In this document: piece after piece, positions 45,030-54,894 of the stretch | Layout: the number at the start of each line of letters is the position of its first letter | Position numbering within the stretch: the stretch's first letter is position 1 | Source of the DNA: Cycas panzhihuaensis | Taxonomy: Eukaryota > Cycadophyta | NCBI GenBank assembly: GCA_023213395.1 | Contig: CM041465.1 | Span: 151,969,741-152,033,740, forward strand | Direction: 5' to 3' | DNA: 64,000 nt | Program-made: the position numbers and the translations under genes | Notes under the pieces: generated by a model | What the model was told of the DNA's origin: nothing | Seen by the model: the letters and a program-made list of their open reading frames with translations, nothing else | The model's database searches: none

Positions 45030-47333
45030 TTTAGATCACCTTCTTTCCCTTGTTATGGGACCACGAAGGTGATGGAGCACGGTGGTCAAGGGATCGTGAA
45101 GAGGAAGATGAACCTCATGCATCCTTCCCTCTACCATGCGAAGGGCGAGAATTGGGGGATCTATTCCAATTCCAGTTGTTCCTTTGTTGAACATTACGAT
45201 CACGTTCCCTATGTTTGGGGAATGGATCCCTATAAATGGGTTGATCGAGATTGGGCCTCGATGCCCATCTAGGAGATGAATCGCATGGTGAGGCATCACA
45301 TGGGTGTTGTGCTTGACAATGTGAATCATCGTGGAAACATTCCCCGTGGATGAAACACCACCTCTTCTCAAGGGAAGGATCGATTCTCCTTGCTTGAGAA
45401 GGTTGGGTATTACCCCCTTTGGGGGGAATGGCACAAGAAGCTTGCTAAACTGGTTTATGGGAAGTTGGCGATGAAGGGGATTGGAGTTTAAGCTCCTTCA
45501 TTGTGTGCTCAAATGAGTGAATAGCGGAGGTACGAGGGTCTAAGGTCCTCTCAATCAGATGAGAGGTAGACCTGGCAGGTTGCAAAGGTTTAGTTTCCTT
45601 CACTAGGGGAGGTGCCTCACGATGTTGTGAGGGCTTAAGAGGTTTCTTGAGTCTAGCTTGGATCTCAATGGTCTCTAACGCTAAGCACCTCATGATGGCA
45701 GAGTCACATGTGGTTGCCCCCATCTTGAGGACTTCCACATGTACTTCGAGGTGAAGTGTGTTGACGAAGAGATCCCTCTTCAACTCTTCAGGCAACATGG
45801 CCTTGGTAGAGTGAAGGAGATTATGGAATCGCCTCACAAAGTCATAATTCATTTCATCATGACCTTGTTTGAGAGAAAGGAGAGCTTTCATTCTGCTTTC
45901 GAATGGATAGGCTACGTCAAAGTAATTGATGAATTCATCCACCAATTGTTGGAATGAAGAAATGGAATGGGCAGGGAGACGGTAGAACCATTTGAGGGCA
46001 TCACCCTGCAAGGATCACATAAATAACTTCATCAGAATATGGTTGTAAGCCCAATAGTCTATGCACACCATAGAGAAACTATGCACGTGCTCAGTTGGGT
46101 CTTGCGACGAAGTTCCATCAAATTTGGGAACTTCAGGAGGGTGAGGTAGCAGGTTAGTCCTTAGCCCCTTAACGGATAACGACATCGATCGGTAGTCCAT
46201 GAAGGGACGTGTCCTTACATGGGCTAAAGGATTGATGAATGGTAAAGAAACAGGAATGGATGGGGGTGGTAAACCCATCCCTCCTTGAGAAAATGCCCCT
46301 TGTTGGAAAGGGAGTTATAGATAAATGCCTTGGAAGGGAGGCATGCTCCCTGGCGAAGGTGTGGCAACAAGAGTTGTGCTAGATGGCGGAAATGAAGGGT
46401 GCGGGATTGGATTTTGCCCATATAGGCCACCCATAGGTGGCACAACCCCATATGGGTGTAACGGGTCTACCCCATAAGCTGGAAGGTGGTTTCCCCTATC
46501 TTGCCCCCAAGGTTGAGATGCATACCCTAGGGGCACATAAAGGGACAGACCACTAGATGAGTTTTGAACGTATGCAGGAGCGGGACCCACATAGTTGATA
46601 GCAGTAGCATTAGTAGGACCTCGAGGCCTACTAGGAAATGCATGTGCCACATTTAAAGGTGGCGATTCGTTTGACTCAGAAATGGCATGCTAACCCTAAG
46701 CTGAGGGAAGGACATGCTGCGAATGGGTCCTGAAGAAACAAGACCGTGGCTAGGGATAGATGGCGCAACGCTTACCCTAGGAGCTAGTGTAGACACAGCA
46801 TGGGACAAGTGTGCATGGGTAGAAGAGTCATTTGCTGTAGGAGGCATAGGTACATATGAAGAAGATGTTATATTGCATAGAACTTCTTCAAACCACCTAG
46901 GGAGTGGTTGAAAGCGAGTTGCTCAGAAGTACTCACTGAGCGCTTTGACCATGTCGGCAGGAGGGGTATCCTCGTAGCCATACGAAGTCGATGGGATCTC
47001 AAATGTTAGGGATCCCTTAGGGCGCTCCTCGTAAGATTCACCAATATGATGGTGAGTCTCGTGAGGAGACGAGCCTTTTGCTGCATGCACGGAAGGATGA
47101 AACTCAGAAGGGCAAAATGGGTCACCTAGATAATAGATGGAATCATCACCCTCGTGGGTGGATCCTGGAATCGATGCAGGAAACTCTTGAGTTTCCAAGA
47201 CCATGGTATAGTAAGCCCAATCAGACTGGTAACCTTCCATTATTGAATTGGGATTCAGCAACGGAAGGGAATGGGACAATGGGTCTTCTAACAATAGCGG
47301 CAAACATCGCAAGCGACGTGAGAAACGTCGCAT
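45030..47333 (-). pseudogene. Gyp-I gag
   Basis: ATG at 47333 (MRRFSRRLRCLP) matches Gyp-A. Blocks: Ser/Pro/His-rich N-terminus (47333-46923), Pro/Thr segment (46847-46653), Gly/Tyr/Pro segment (46650-46315), capsid (46278-45445) with QDPTEHVHSF, GDALKWFYRLP, LVDEFINYFDVA and NYDFVRRFHNLLHSTK. A His-rich zone downstream (about 45370) is where the zinc-knuckle variant is expected. Only a few stops separate long open blocks (188 residues at 46011-45445), so gag is better preserved here than in Gyp-A or Gyp-B. Confidence 0.86.
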
Positions 47334-47487
47334 GCAATACCTTTATGAGCGTCGTTAGAAGAAAGTAAAAGAGGAAGATGAAACAAGTATGTTGGGGGCT
47401 GCCCAAATGAAATGCAGTATAAGAAGGCTACCTAAAGGTAAGAACACCAATGAAAAGGGGAAGTGAAACTAGTTCCCTTACTGGCAG

Positions 47488-47505
47488 TCCCCAGTATGGT
47501 CGCCA
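47488..47505 (-). other. Gyp-I primer binding site
   Basis: TGGCGACCATACTGGGGA on the minus strand, identical to the Gyp-A site, one base inside the LTR end. Confidence 0.85.
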
Positions 47506-47506
47506 G

Positions 47507-50110
47507 TGAAACGCTTGCCACGGGGTGGTGTCCTACGTCTAGAAAAGGGAATGAAATGTGCAAAGCTAAATTAAACTAAACAACAAGGACTTCACCTTGC
47601 AGGGAATCCGTACATCGAAGCGCGGATTTAGAACTGCAGAGGTGCCTGGTTGCTTCTAGGTAGCCGTGCAAAGTGAGGCCTTCCTACCCCTCAGATGGCC
47701 AAGAAGAGGAGAAAGCACTTGGCGCGTTGCATCTTCTCAAGGAAATGAGAAGGCAACAAAGCAGGAAGGCAGGTAAAATAACATCTAGATGTAGGCTAAA
47801 AGGGGTGTAAAACACGAGTAGCTCTAAGACAAAGTGAATGATCTAACTATGCTAAGCTAACCGATAGATAAAACAATGCAAAGCAGACATATATTCCTTT
47901 TCCCTTTCAATTCTTTATATGTTCCTAACTATGTAAGCATGCACATAAAAGACAATGGCATAAAGAAGATATATAAGGATAAGAAAAGTACCTAGACCCG
48001 GCGTTTGAATGGAGTACTGTTCATCCCTTTAGTTCCTGCTCCTTCCTGCTCTGTTCGTTACGCATGCGATGCCGGTCAGCGATAGTTGCTATAAGCAACC
48101 AAAAAGGGGCTAGCTTACCTCCCCTTATGCATGTAAAAGTAAAAATGGAAAAAGGCAAACAACAGAAAATGATAAGAAATGCACTAAATGTAGAACTAAC
48201 CTACAACGGGTTCTGTTTGACACGTAGCTCCACCAATGCAAGATCCTGCAAGCAAACTAGGTGAGTACCTCCCTCTCGGAAGAGGGGCCACAAAGTAGAC
48301 AGAGTATAGATGCTAAACTCAAATAGAACTACATAAAACTAAGCTAAGCATCAATATGTTATCATGTAAAGCAACAACATATAACAAAATCTCCCGCGAA
48401 CATATACCACAAGTGACACCAAAAAAAAAGATGAGTATAGCCTCAGAATGGCTAACTCACCCATAAGGAATCTCCACTGAACTCAGAAAAGGGAAACATA
48501 TTCACAACAAGGTCACTGGATAGTAAATAGTAAGAAAGAAGAGAGTAGTGGAAAGGTATGCAGACACCCAAGGAACAAGATGCTATGAACAACAAATCGT
48601 TGGGTTGGGTGAGTGGCAAACCGTTAACTGGCAAGGAAAGGTTTTGGTGTCTATGCAGGGTCCAAAACTGACAGATGGAAATGTAGAACCGGCATGGCAA
48701 TAGGTTGCCAATACTAGTTTAGCTCTGACACAGGATTCCCAAACCCCCTAGCCTGATTCTTAGGAAGGCACTAAAAACAAAGGGAAAGAGAACAAGGGAC
48801 AGAACCCTTGGGGAGAAGGACAGCAAGGGGGACGGAACCCTACCTTCCTCCCTCAAATCCTCTTTGTGTTGCCTCTTTGCAACAGCCACCTAAGAATAGG
48901 TTGGTTAGGATGATTGGGAGAAGCGATAATATTTCAAAAGATAAGGAAGTAATACTAATTAAGCACAACAACATGAAGGTACGTAAACTAAAAGTTTATT
49001 CACCAAAACATGAAGAAACAATACAAATTGCAAAGTAGATGTAGGGAGTACCTTGTTGTGGAAGAAACAAGCATGAATTTGCTATTAAAAATAACAAAGA
49101 TAACCAGCACTTGGTGGATAATAGTGGCAGATTTTGGAAAGGAGAGAAGTGTGAAGATATTCCTGTAAGTTTGGGGCTTTGGTAGCTTGTCTTTTGGAGA
49201 GCTTTTGATAGTAATCCTCCTTGAAGCCTTAGCAACCTACAAGAAGATGTAAAGCCTGCTGTTTGGAGCTGTAGGGGCAGCAATGGTCCCTGTAATCAAG
49301 CCTGCAACAGTGTATCCTTCCTTGTAACAGATTTCTATGAAGGTTGAGTATATTTTTCTATGAAAATTGAGCAAAAGGTTGTAAAAATGAAAAAAAGATC
49401 TCCAAAGTGAAGAGAAAAACTCCCTTTATCCCCTGTTCACTGTAGATGAACATTGGGGATGTCAGGGCAATGCAAATTGATAGGTGCCACATGGCAGTTC
49501 TACAAAAAAAGTAGAAACTATTGCGTGGTTCTCTTTTTCAAATTTCAAACAACAGATCATGCAGAATTCGGTGAATGTGACAAAGATCGATGTCATTAAG
49601 TTTACTGATGGTACCAGACAAGCAAAGAAAAAGATTAAAAAAAGCAGAAATAAAGGTTTTGGAGTTATTACTAAGGTTAAATTAAGCTTGAAACAACTAG
49701 GGGGGAATACCCATATGATGGGCAAGTAGCCAAAACAGTAAAATAAGTCTCAACCAAGGAATGAATTGGACTTGGAGGAGACTGCAACATGAGCAAAATG
49801 TCGTAACATGGTCAAACATGAGTGGCTGAAGCATCCTGGGAGGTTGTGGAGATGATGTGGGTGGTTGTGTACCATATGAGATGTAGCATTCACTGAGGAA
49901 TGCCCCCATTGTGAGCCGTCATAAGCTGAAAGTGTGCTATAAGCACATACACTATGATTAGGCAAAGAAGCAATGCAGGCTGACAAGCATATGTCAAGTA
50001 GTCTACGCTAAACAATCTCATTCAAAACAAGAGCAGGGAGAAGTGAGAACATTTACCTAAACATACCTGAGTCGATGTGTCTCAAGTCCATTCCCAGTAG
50101 CTGGGAAACA
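47507..50110 (-). repeat. Gyp-I 5' LTR (2604 bp)
   Basis: TGAAACGCTTGCC to GCTGGGAAACA on the plus strand. Nearly collinear with 36339-38917. The pair defines the ends of the nested element. A motif cluster lies at 49550-49617. Confidence 0.93.
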
Positions 50111-50115
50111 TCTGC
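50111..50115. other. Possible Gyp-I target duplication, right copy (TCTGC)
   Basis: Directly after the CA end of the Gyp-I 5' LTR. See the left copy at 36334-36338. Confidence 0.55.
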
Positions 50116-50346
50116 TTACAAAGGACTTATGATAAACATCTTCATACCCATCCTTTATACCCTGGGGACTATGTCCTCAACCTGGAATATCTCCACGATC
50201 GCCTAACCAAATTTGGGCCTAAATGGATCAATCCCTTCATCATTCTCAAGAGCCTCGATAATGGCGCTTATAGGATTACTACCTTGGAAGGCCTGGAATT
50301 TGAGAAGGTAGTCAACAGAAAATTCCTCAAGAAATTTTATGCATGA
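50111..50346 (+). pseudogene. Gyp-B integrase C-terminal end, after Gyp-I
   Basis: The frame from about 50118 reads YKGLMINIFIPILYPGDYVL, then KFGPKWINPFIILKSLDNGA, YRITTLEGLEFE and KFLKKFYA before a TGA at 50344. This is the usual small beta-barrel end of gypsy integrase ('GDyVL...GPkw.gPf.i.....nGAYrl..l.G'). It continues the gene cut at 36338. No chromodomain follows, which separates Gyp-B from Gyp-C. Confidence 0.85.
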
Positions 50347-51076
50347 TCCTCTCAGCGATCCCTTCGCCTCGCTCCAGAATGAGCCTAAACTACTTCCCTA
50401 AGCTTGCTCGTATTCCCCTTAGCCTTAGGTGGGATGGATAGCTTAGGTCCTCATTCTTTTTGGTTCCTTTCGTGGGACCCTTGTTCCCTTTTCCCTTGGG
50501 ACCTTGTCCTCCTATTTGGGCATCCCCCAGATAGGATGATGCTCTAGAGTATTGTCACTCCCCTCTTGCTTAGTATTTCCTTTGCATATCTTGCTATGCT
50601 CCCATATGGATATGCGTGTCGCCTTATTTCCTAACCCCACATATGTTTGTCACCTCTACTCATGGTGATTCTATGTGCTCCTGTTAGGTATCTGGCCCTG
50701 CATGAAAGGAAATATGTGCAACCTAAACAAATATCATAACATAAATCTCATATAATAAATAGCTCAAAATGCAATTATACGTACCCTTGTGCATCTGTGC
50801 ACCCATACACACATATAAACAAATAAGTAAACATATATATCATCCATCATGCATTATGATACACATCATCACATGTCAAAACGGTGTACCAATCACCCCA
50901 GATATATATATATATACATCAAAGATCTTGTGTCATATCATATATATGGTATGGTACATCATCTATGGGAAGCCGATGTCCTTGCAGGGGGGGTACAATC
51001 GTATGACTCTATCTGTGGTGACCTCCTAGAGGCCGTGCTTTCCCCCTATCAAAATCAATACATATACCCTATCTTA
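50347..51076. other. Gyp-B region between integrase and antisense gene
   Basis: Single-copy counterpart of the tandem unit in Gyp-I (50363-50560), then an AT-rich stretch with ATATATATATATAC near 50903. It probably serves as 3' UTR for both converging genes. No gene recognised. Confidence 0.45.
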
Positions 51077-52935
51077 CTATTGTCCTGCTCCTAGGGTATC
51101 ATCAGCTGGTTGATGTGATCCCTCTCTTGGGGACCACATGCCTTCGAGACTCCTCGTGAGTCTTTGCAAGCTCCCTGCCTCAGTCCCCTCGTCTTGTGGC
51201 CTCCTCGGGGTCGTCACTGCCGTGTGGGTCTGTGTCCTGCTCTGTGCTGACCTCGACGTTGCCATATCCTCGACTGGTTGATTGTATTGCACCTAGATAC
51301 GATCCCGCTCCATCTCTATGAGGCAGAGCCTCTCCTCCATCCCCCAGAGTCTCTCCTCTAGTACTATCACCCGGATATGGCTTCCCATATCCCCTCTGGC
51401 TCCTCCCTGAGCCTCTAGTGCTTATACGCGACTCCGTAGTGCGTCTCGCTCACCCTGAGTCTCGTCCAACTCTCGCTGCAGCTGTCCCCTGAATGTTACA
51501 TGCTCCTGGGACTCTATAACCCATATATCCCTCACCCTCACCAATGGGGCAAATGATGCCGTATGGGCGCTGGCTGATCTGGGTATGTCCTCTGCTTGGA
51601 TAGGTGGCTACCCCTCTGTGTACACTTGAGAGAACATCTCCCTCACCATAGCCTCTACCAATTGTCAATTCTCTTTGGTACCCGTAAACCCAACATGTCG
51701 TATGTCAGTATATATCTAGCCACATACCAAACTAAAACTAAATCAAAGCGTGTGGGCATCTGGCTATTAAATAATAAGGAAAGTAAGGCCTCACCTGCTA
51801 CGACTGCCGACTCCTCCACCTGTGCAATGGCCTCTGCCCCTAGCTCTCCACCAGCTACCGGTGCCTCCTCCTCTGGCACCTCCTCTACAACTACCTCCAT
51901 TGCTAGAGCCTATGTCCCTCCCTCTGCTAGTGGAGTTGTCCCCTTGGGTCTCTCCATGATCCTCAGTCTCTGAGCTTGTATCACAGGCCCCCTCATCTCC
52001 TCGGTAGTCCCTAATGGACCTACCTCCTCTACAACTCATGATGGGCTGGCCTCATCTCCTCCATCGTCGTCTCTGGGGGCAGGCCCTACCACTCCTGCCT
52101 CCTCATCACTATCCCATCTCGTAGCTCGATAGAGATCCGAGGTGTAGTCAGTCATAGTAAGGAGATCTAGTAACGTGGTGTCCACGGACCTCCTGACGTG
52201 TGCCTGGTCCTCTACTCCCCCAAACTGGGTCTGCCATCTATGCACCATGGGTGCCCACTCTGATATAGGGTGTGGTCCCCCTGATGGTGCCATTGCTATA
52301 AAATGATCAAAGAACCAACACTGCAATAACGTGCTATATGACAATCCACCCCTGCCTGCTACCCTGATAGCATCCATCTGAGCGACAAAGTTCGCCACTA
52401 AGAGGGTGGCCTAATCCAAATGCTCCCAAACCTCGTACCTTCGTACTGCATCGATTGAGCTGCCTGGGATATCTCTATAGTTTTGTTTCTGGGATATCCA
52501 AAACAGAAGGCATAGTGTGATCAGCTTCCTCACACGAGGAACCCTAGACATCACCATACTCTACAGAGGCACTCCTCACCTCTCCCACCTATCCTGGCCT
52601 GTAAAAAACATAACCGCCTCTCGATGGGCTACCTTATTGCTAGGCAATGCTCCTAGTGAGGTTGGTCTCTCTGTTGCTAACACTCCAAGGATCTGCCAGA
52701 TGTCTCTGGGTGTCACCATCATGTCCCCTACTTGGGGCAGATGGAACATATGTCTCCGCTTGTCCCAATGCGACACGATATCTACCATCAACCTTTGATC
52801 TAACATATACTGAGGTGTCCTCACCACCTTCAGTAACCCGCATCTCCATAGGACTCCTCTGTCCTCTCTGCATATCATCTCTAGGAAGCTCAACATGGCT
52901 ATATCAATATTTTCACAGCTCTCCACCATAGTCAC
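51077..52935 (-). pseudogene. Gyp-B antisense PMD-like gene with intron
   Basis: Reads opposite to Gyp-B. An ATG lies at 52929 in MVESCENIDIAMLSFLEM. The PMD part (52935-52100) shows LWRCGLLKVVRTPQYMLDQR, VSHWDKRRHMFHLPQVGDMM, VTPRDIWQILGVLA, LGALPSNKVAHREAVMFFTG, then MDAIRVAGRGGLSYSTLLQ, WFFDHFIAMAP and DQAHVRRSVDTTLLDLLTMT. An acidic/Gly-rich middle (DSDEEAGVVGPAPRDDDGGD) follows to about 51800. After the intron-like interval a C-terminal part (51670-51077) has RELDETQGERDALRSRIQAL, a likely coiled coil, and a basic tail. Four or more stops in total. It aligns with the Gyp-I copy along its whole length. PMD proteins act in silencing and genome stability in plants; here the function is unknown. 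Confidence 0.77.
51682..51794 (-). other. Intron-like interval in the antisense gene of Gyp-B
   Basis: On the minus strand the donor is CAG|GTGAGGCC at 51794. The acceptor position reads ACGG|GTACC, one change from the AG acceptor of Gyp-I. Length about 113 bp against 112 bp in Gyp-I. Confidence 0.6.
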
Positions 52936-53077
52936 TACCTACAAAATGCCATTAAACATGTCAATCTATAGCCAACACTTACTCTCGACCTCTTAGGGCT
53001 CTCTCTCAGCTTCATTTGGTTGAGATTTGGAGACCCTTGGGGACTCCTTTTTATTTTTCCCTCAGTCTGCCTTCACA

Positions 53078-53166
53078 CCACGCTAAACTTCGTGGTACTG
53101 CGGAGTTTAGTTGGGTCTCGAGGGGCCCCATGGTAAAGATCGTGATACCGCAATCTTTACTGCAGT
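53078..53166 (-). promoter_or_regulatory. Motif cluster upstream of the Gyp-B antisense gene
   Basis: Plus-strand text CTAAACTTCGTGGTACTGCG, GAGTTTAG, GGTAAAGATCGTGATACCGC and AATCTTTACTGC. These are the same kinds of short motif as in the LTRs. The cluster sits about 150 bp before the first PMD codons and may be part of that gene's promoter. Confidence 0.5.
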
Positions 53167-54100
53167 GCAAATGGGACACCCCTAAAAAGGGGGGTTTTCC
53201 TACTAAAAAACTTAAAAAAAAAATCTTTTAGGTAGGCCTAGTGGGGTCCACTGGGACCAGGGCTACGTAATGCCCTGGTCCCGCCTCTTTCTGGGTCCGA
53301 TTTGGACTCTGAGAGGCCACTTCTCGCCGATGTGAGTCTAAAAATCTACACAAAAAATGATAAAAAAGCAACAAATCTAAAGTGCGATTTTGTGGGGGGG
53401 GGGGGGAGGGGTTTGGTGATCCACTCACTGGATCAGGTCGTGTGGTCATCATCTCGCTCTCTCAGTCATGTTGGCTACCTTCTCGCCCTGACCCAATGGC
53501 CAAATCTCTCACGATATCCTGAGTGGGTAGCGCTCACTGTAAGGAACGAGCTCTGGATTTCATACGAGAGCTCGTGAAAATGAAATCCTTTTCATTTGAG
53601 TTTCCTTGTATAAGTGGGGCCCCCATTGGGCACTTCCTCCTTTTTTGCCTCTCAGGCAGCCTTTGAGACCACATTTTCACCCTAGCCAACATTGCTTTCT
53701 GGCACAGTTCCTCTTTTCATCTCCATGGTCTTCTTTCGACCTGTTTCTCTTGGCGCATTAATGCCGCCCCAAATGGCTCATTTTTGCCAAAGCCCCCTTA
53801 TCTCATTTTGCATGCCACTCCCATGCATGCCCAAGTTTATACTCATTTGGCTCGTTTCACCACCCTGGTCTCATTTTTGTAGCCTGTTTTTGCTCTTGGC
53901 ACTCCTATAGGGAGTGTCCCCTCCAGCCGGGCCCTCCTTTGTGCTTCCTTAAGCCAGTTTGGGCACCTTAGAGCCCCCTTTTTCTGTCATTTTCTTTCCC
54001 ATTGGTGGGGTAGCCTTCCCTGCCTTTGGGTCGTACTAGCCACATAAGGTCCTCCTCTTGCCTCTTTCTTCATTTACATTGCACTTCTTTCAGCAAAGAA
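53167..54100 (+). other. Gyp-B region between antisense gene and second RNase H
   Basis: A 13-base G run at 53394-53406. A 72-residue frame at 53692-53910 shares MPLPCM.KFI..WL.SPPW with Gyp-I 40027-39860. No domain recognised. Confidence 0.4.
53394..53406 (+). repeat. G13 run
   Basis: Thirteen G followed by AGGGG, between the antisense gene and the second RNase H of Gyp-B. Confidence 0.95.
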
Positions 54101-54113
54101 GTCATTCTTACTT

Positions 54114-54536
54114 ATGGCTCTTTTCATTTTCTCCGATGGCAGAAGCCGTGGTAATCCTGGTCCTTTCGTCACTGCGTGGATACTCTGTGATTCCTCTGGG
54201 CATGACTACCTATGCTCTGGAATCTTCCTCCCTAAGGCAACCAATAACGAAGCTGAGTACACGGCCATTATTGAAGCTCTCACTGATGCATTATGTTTCC
54301 ATCATGGACCCGTCATCCTTCTTTGTGACTCCCAAGTGGTGGTGTCCCATCTCACCCAGGTCTACCAGGTGCGGTGCCCATACTTGAGAGCCCTGGCATC
54401 AACCACGAGGTCACTATTGGCTCACTTCCAATCCGTTGACGTTTGCCATATATCATGGGCCCTCAATCCTGAGGCTAATAGCCTCGTTCGCCTCATCCTT
54501 GAGCATCACCTCCCTCTTCTCAGCGACCAGCTTTGA
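54114..54536 (+). CDS. Gyp-B second RNase H (additional RNase H)
   Basis: An open frame of 140 residues, ATG at 54114. Motifs: FIFSDGRSRGNPGP (first Asp and the RGNPGP loop), PKATNNEAEYTAIIEAL (catalytic Glu), VILLCDSQVVVSHL (second Asp) and SWALNPEANSLV, where the last Asp of 'EAD' is Asn. It is a compact RNase HI domain of the type called additional or archaeal RNase H in Tat-lineage plant elements. It stands 360 bp before the 3' LTR, after the antisense gene, apart from pol; how it would be expressed (spliced or separate RNA) is unknown. It is the most intact frame of Gyp-B, but the Asn suggests lost or reduced activity in this copy. Confidence 0.82.
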   Translation: MALFIFSDGRSRGNPGPFVTAWILCDSSGHDYLCSGIFLPKATNNEAEYTAIIEALTDALCFHHGPVILLCDSQVVVSHLTQVYQVRCPYLRALASTTRSLLAHFQSVDVCHISWALNPEANSLVRLILEHHLPLLSDQL

Positions 54537-54884
54537 GAGACTTGCTTGGCCTACCTGTTGCCCAAGTCTTTGGCTACCTTTCCTCCAGCTTGTTTGTCTA
54601 GTCAGTTGGTTGTCCTTGCATTGTCCATTACATTTTAGCGATGGGGGCATCCCCCTTTTTTTCATTCCTTTCATCTCCAGGTCGACTTCCAGACGATACA
54701 TAGGCAGCCCCTATGTTATCCTCATCTCCATCTCCCTTATCCATGTGTCCCACCACGACACTTGCCAACACCCTTGGTCCATATGTTGTTCATGATTTAT
54801 ATATATACACATGTGCTACTAATAGTTTTTTATTGTCAACATTCGCCATCACACCATGCTTCCGAGCAGTGAGGCTCTGCTACC

Positions 54885-54894
54885 AAGGGGGCAA
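54885..54894 (+). other. Gyp-B polypurine tract
   Basis: AAGGGGGCAA directly before the 3' LTR TG at 54895, matching the Gyp-I tract. Confidence 0.85.

Larger units (their letters stand above)
36339..50110 (-). mobile_element. Gyp-I: pol-deleted relative of Gyp-B, nested in its integrase
   Basis: A 13.8-kb minus-strand element with LTRs 47507-50110 (5') and 36339-38917 (3'). Element order: LTR, PBS, gag, protease, then a junction straight to sequence that lies after integrase in Gyp-B, then (opposite strand) the PMD-like gene, then the second RNase H, polypurine tract and LTR. RT, pol RNase H and integrase are missing. It could only have moved with enzymes from relatives, unless the deletion came after insertion. 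It interrupts the Gyp-B integrase gene. Confidence 0.92.

Noticed and set aside
52936-52990. A further upstream intron of the antisense gene (GTAAGT donor, TTTTGTAG acceptor)
   Set aside because: It would be only 44 bp, too short for normal plant splicing, and Gyp-I lacks the donor.
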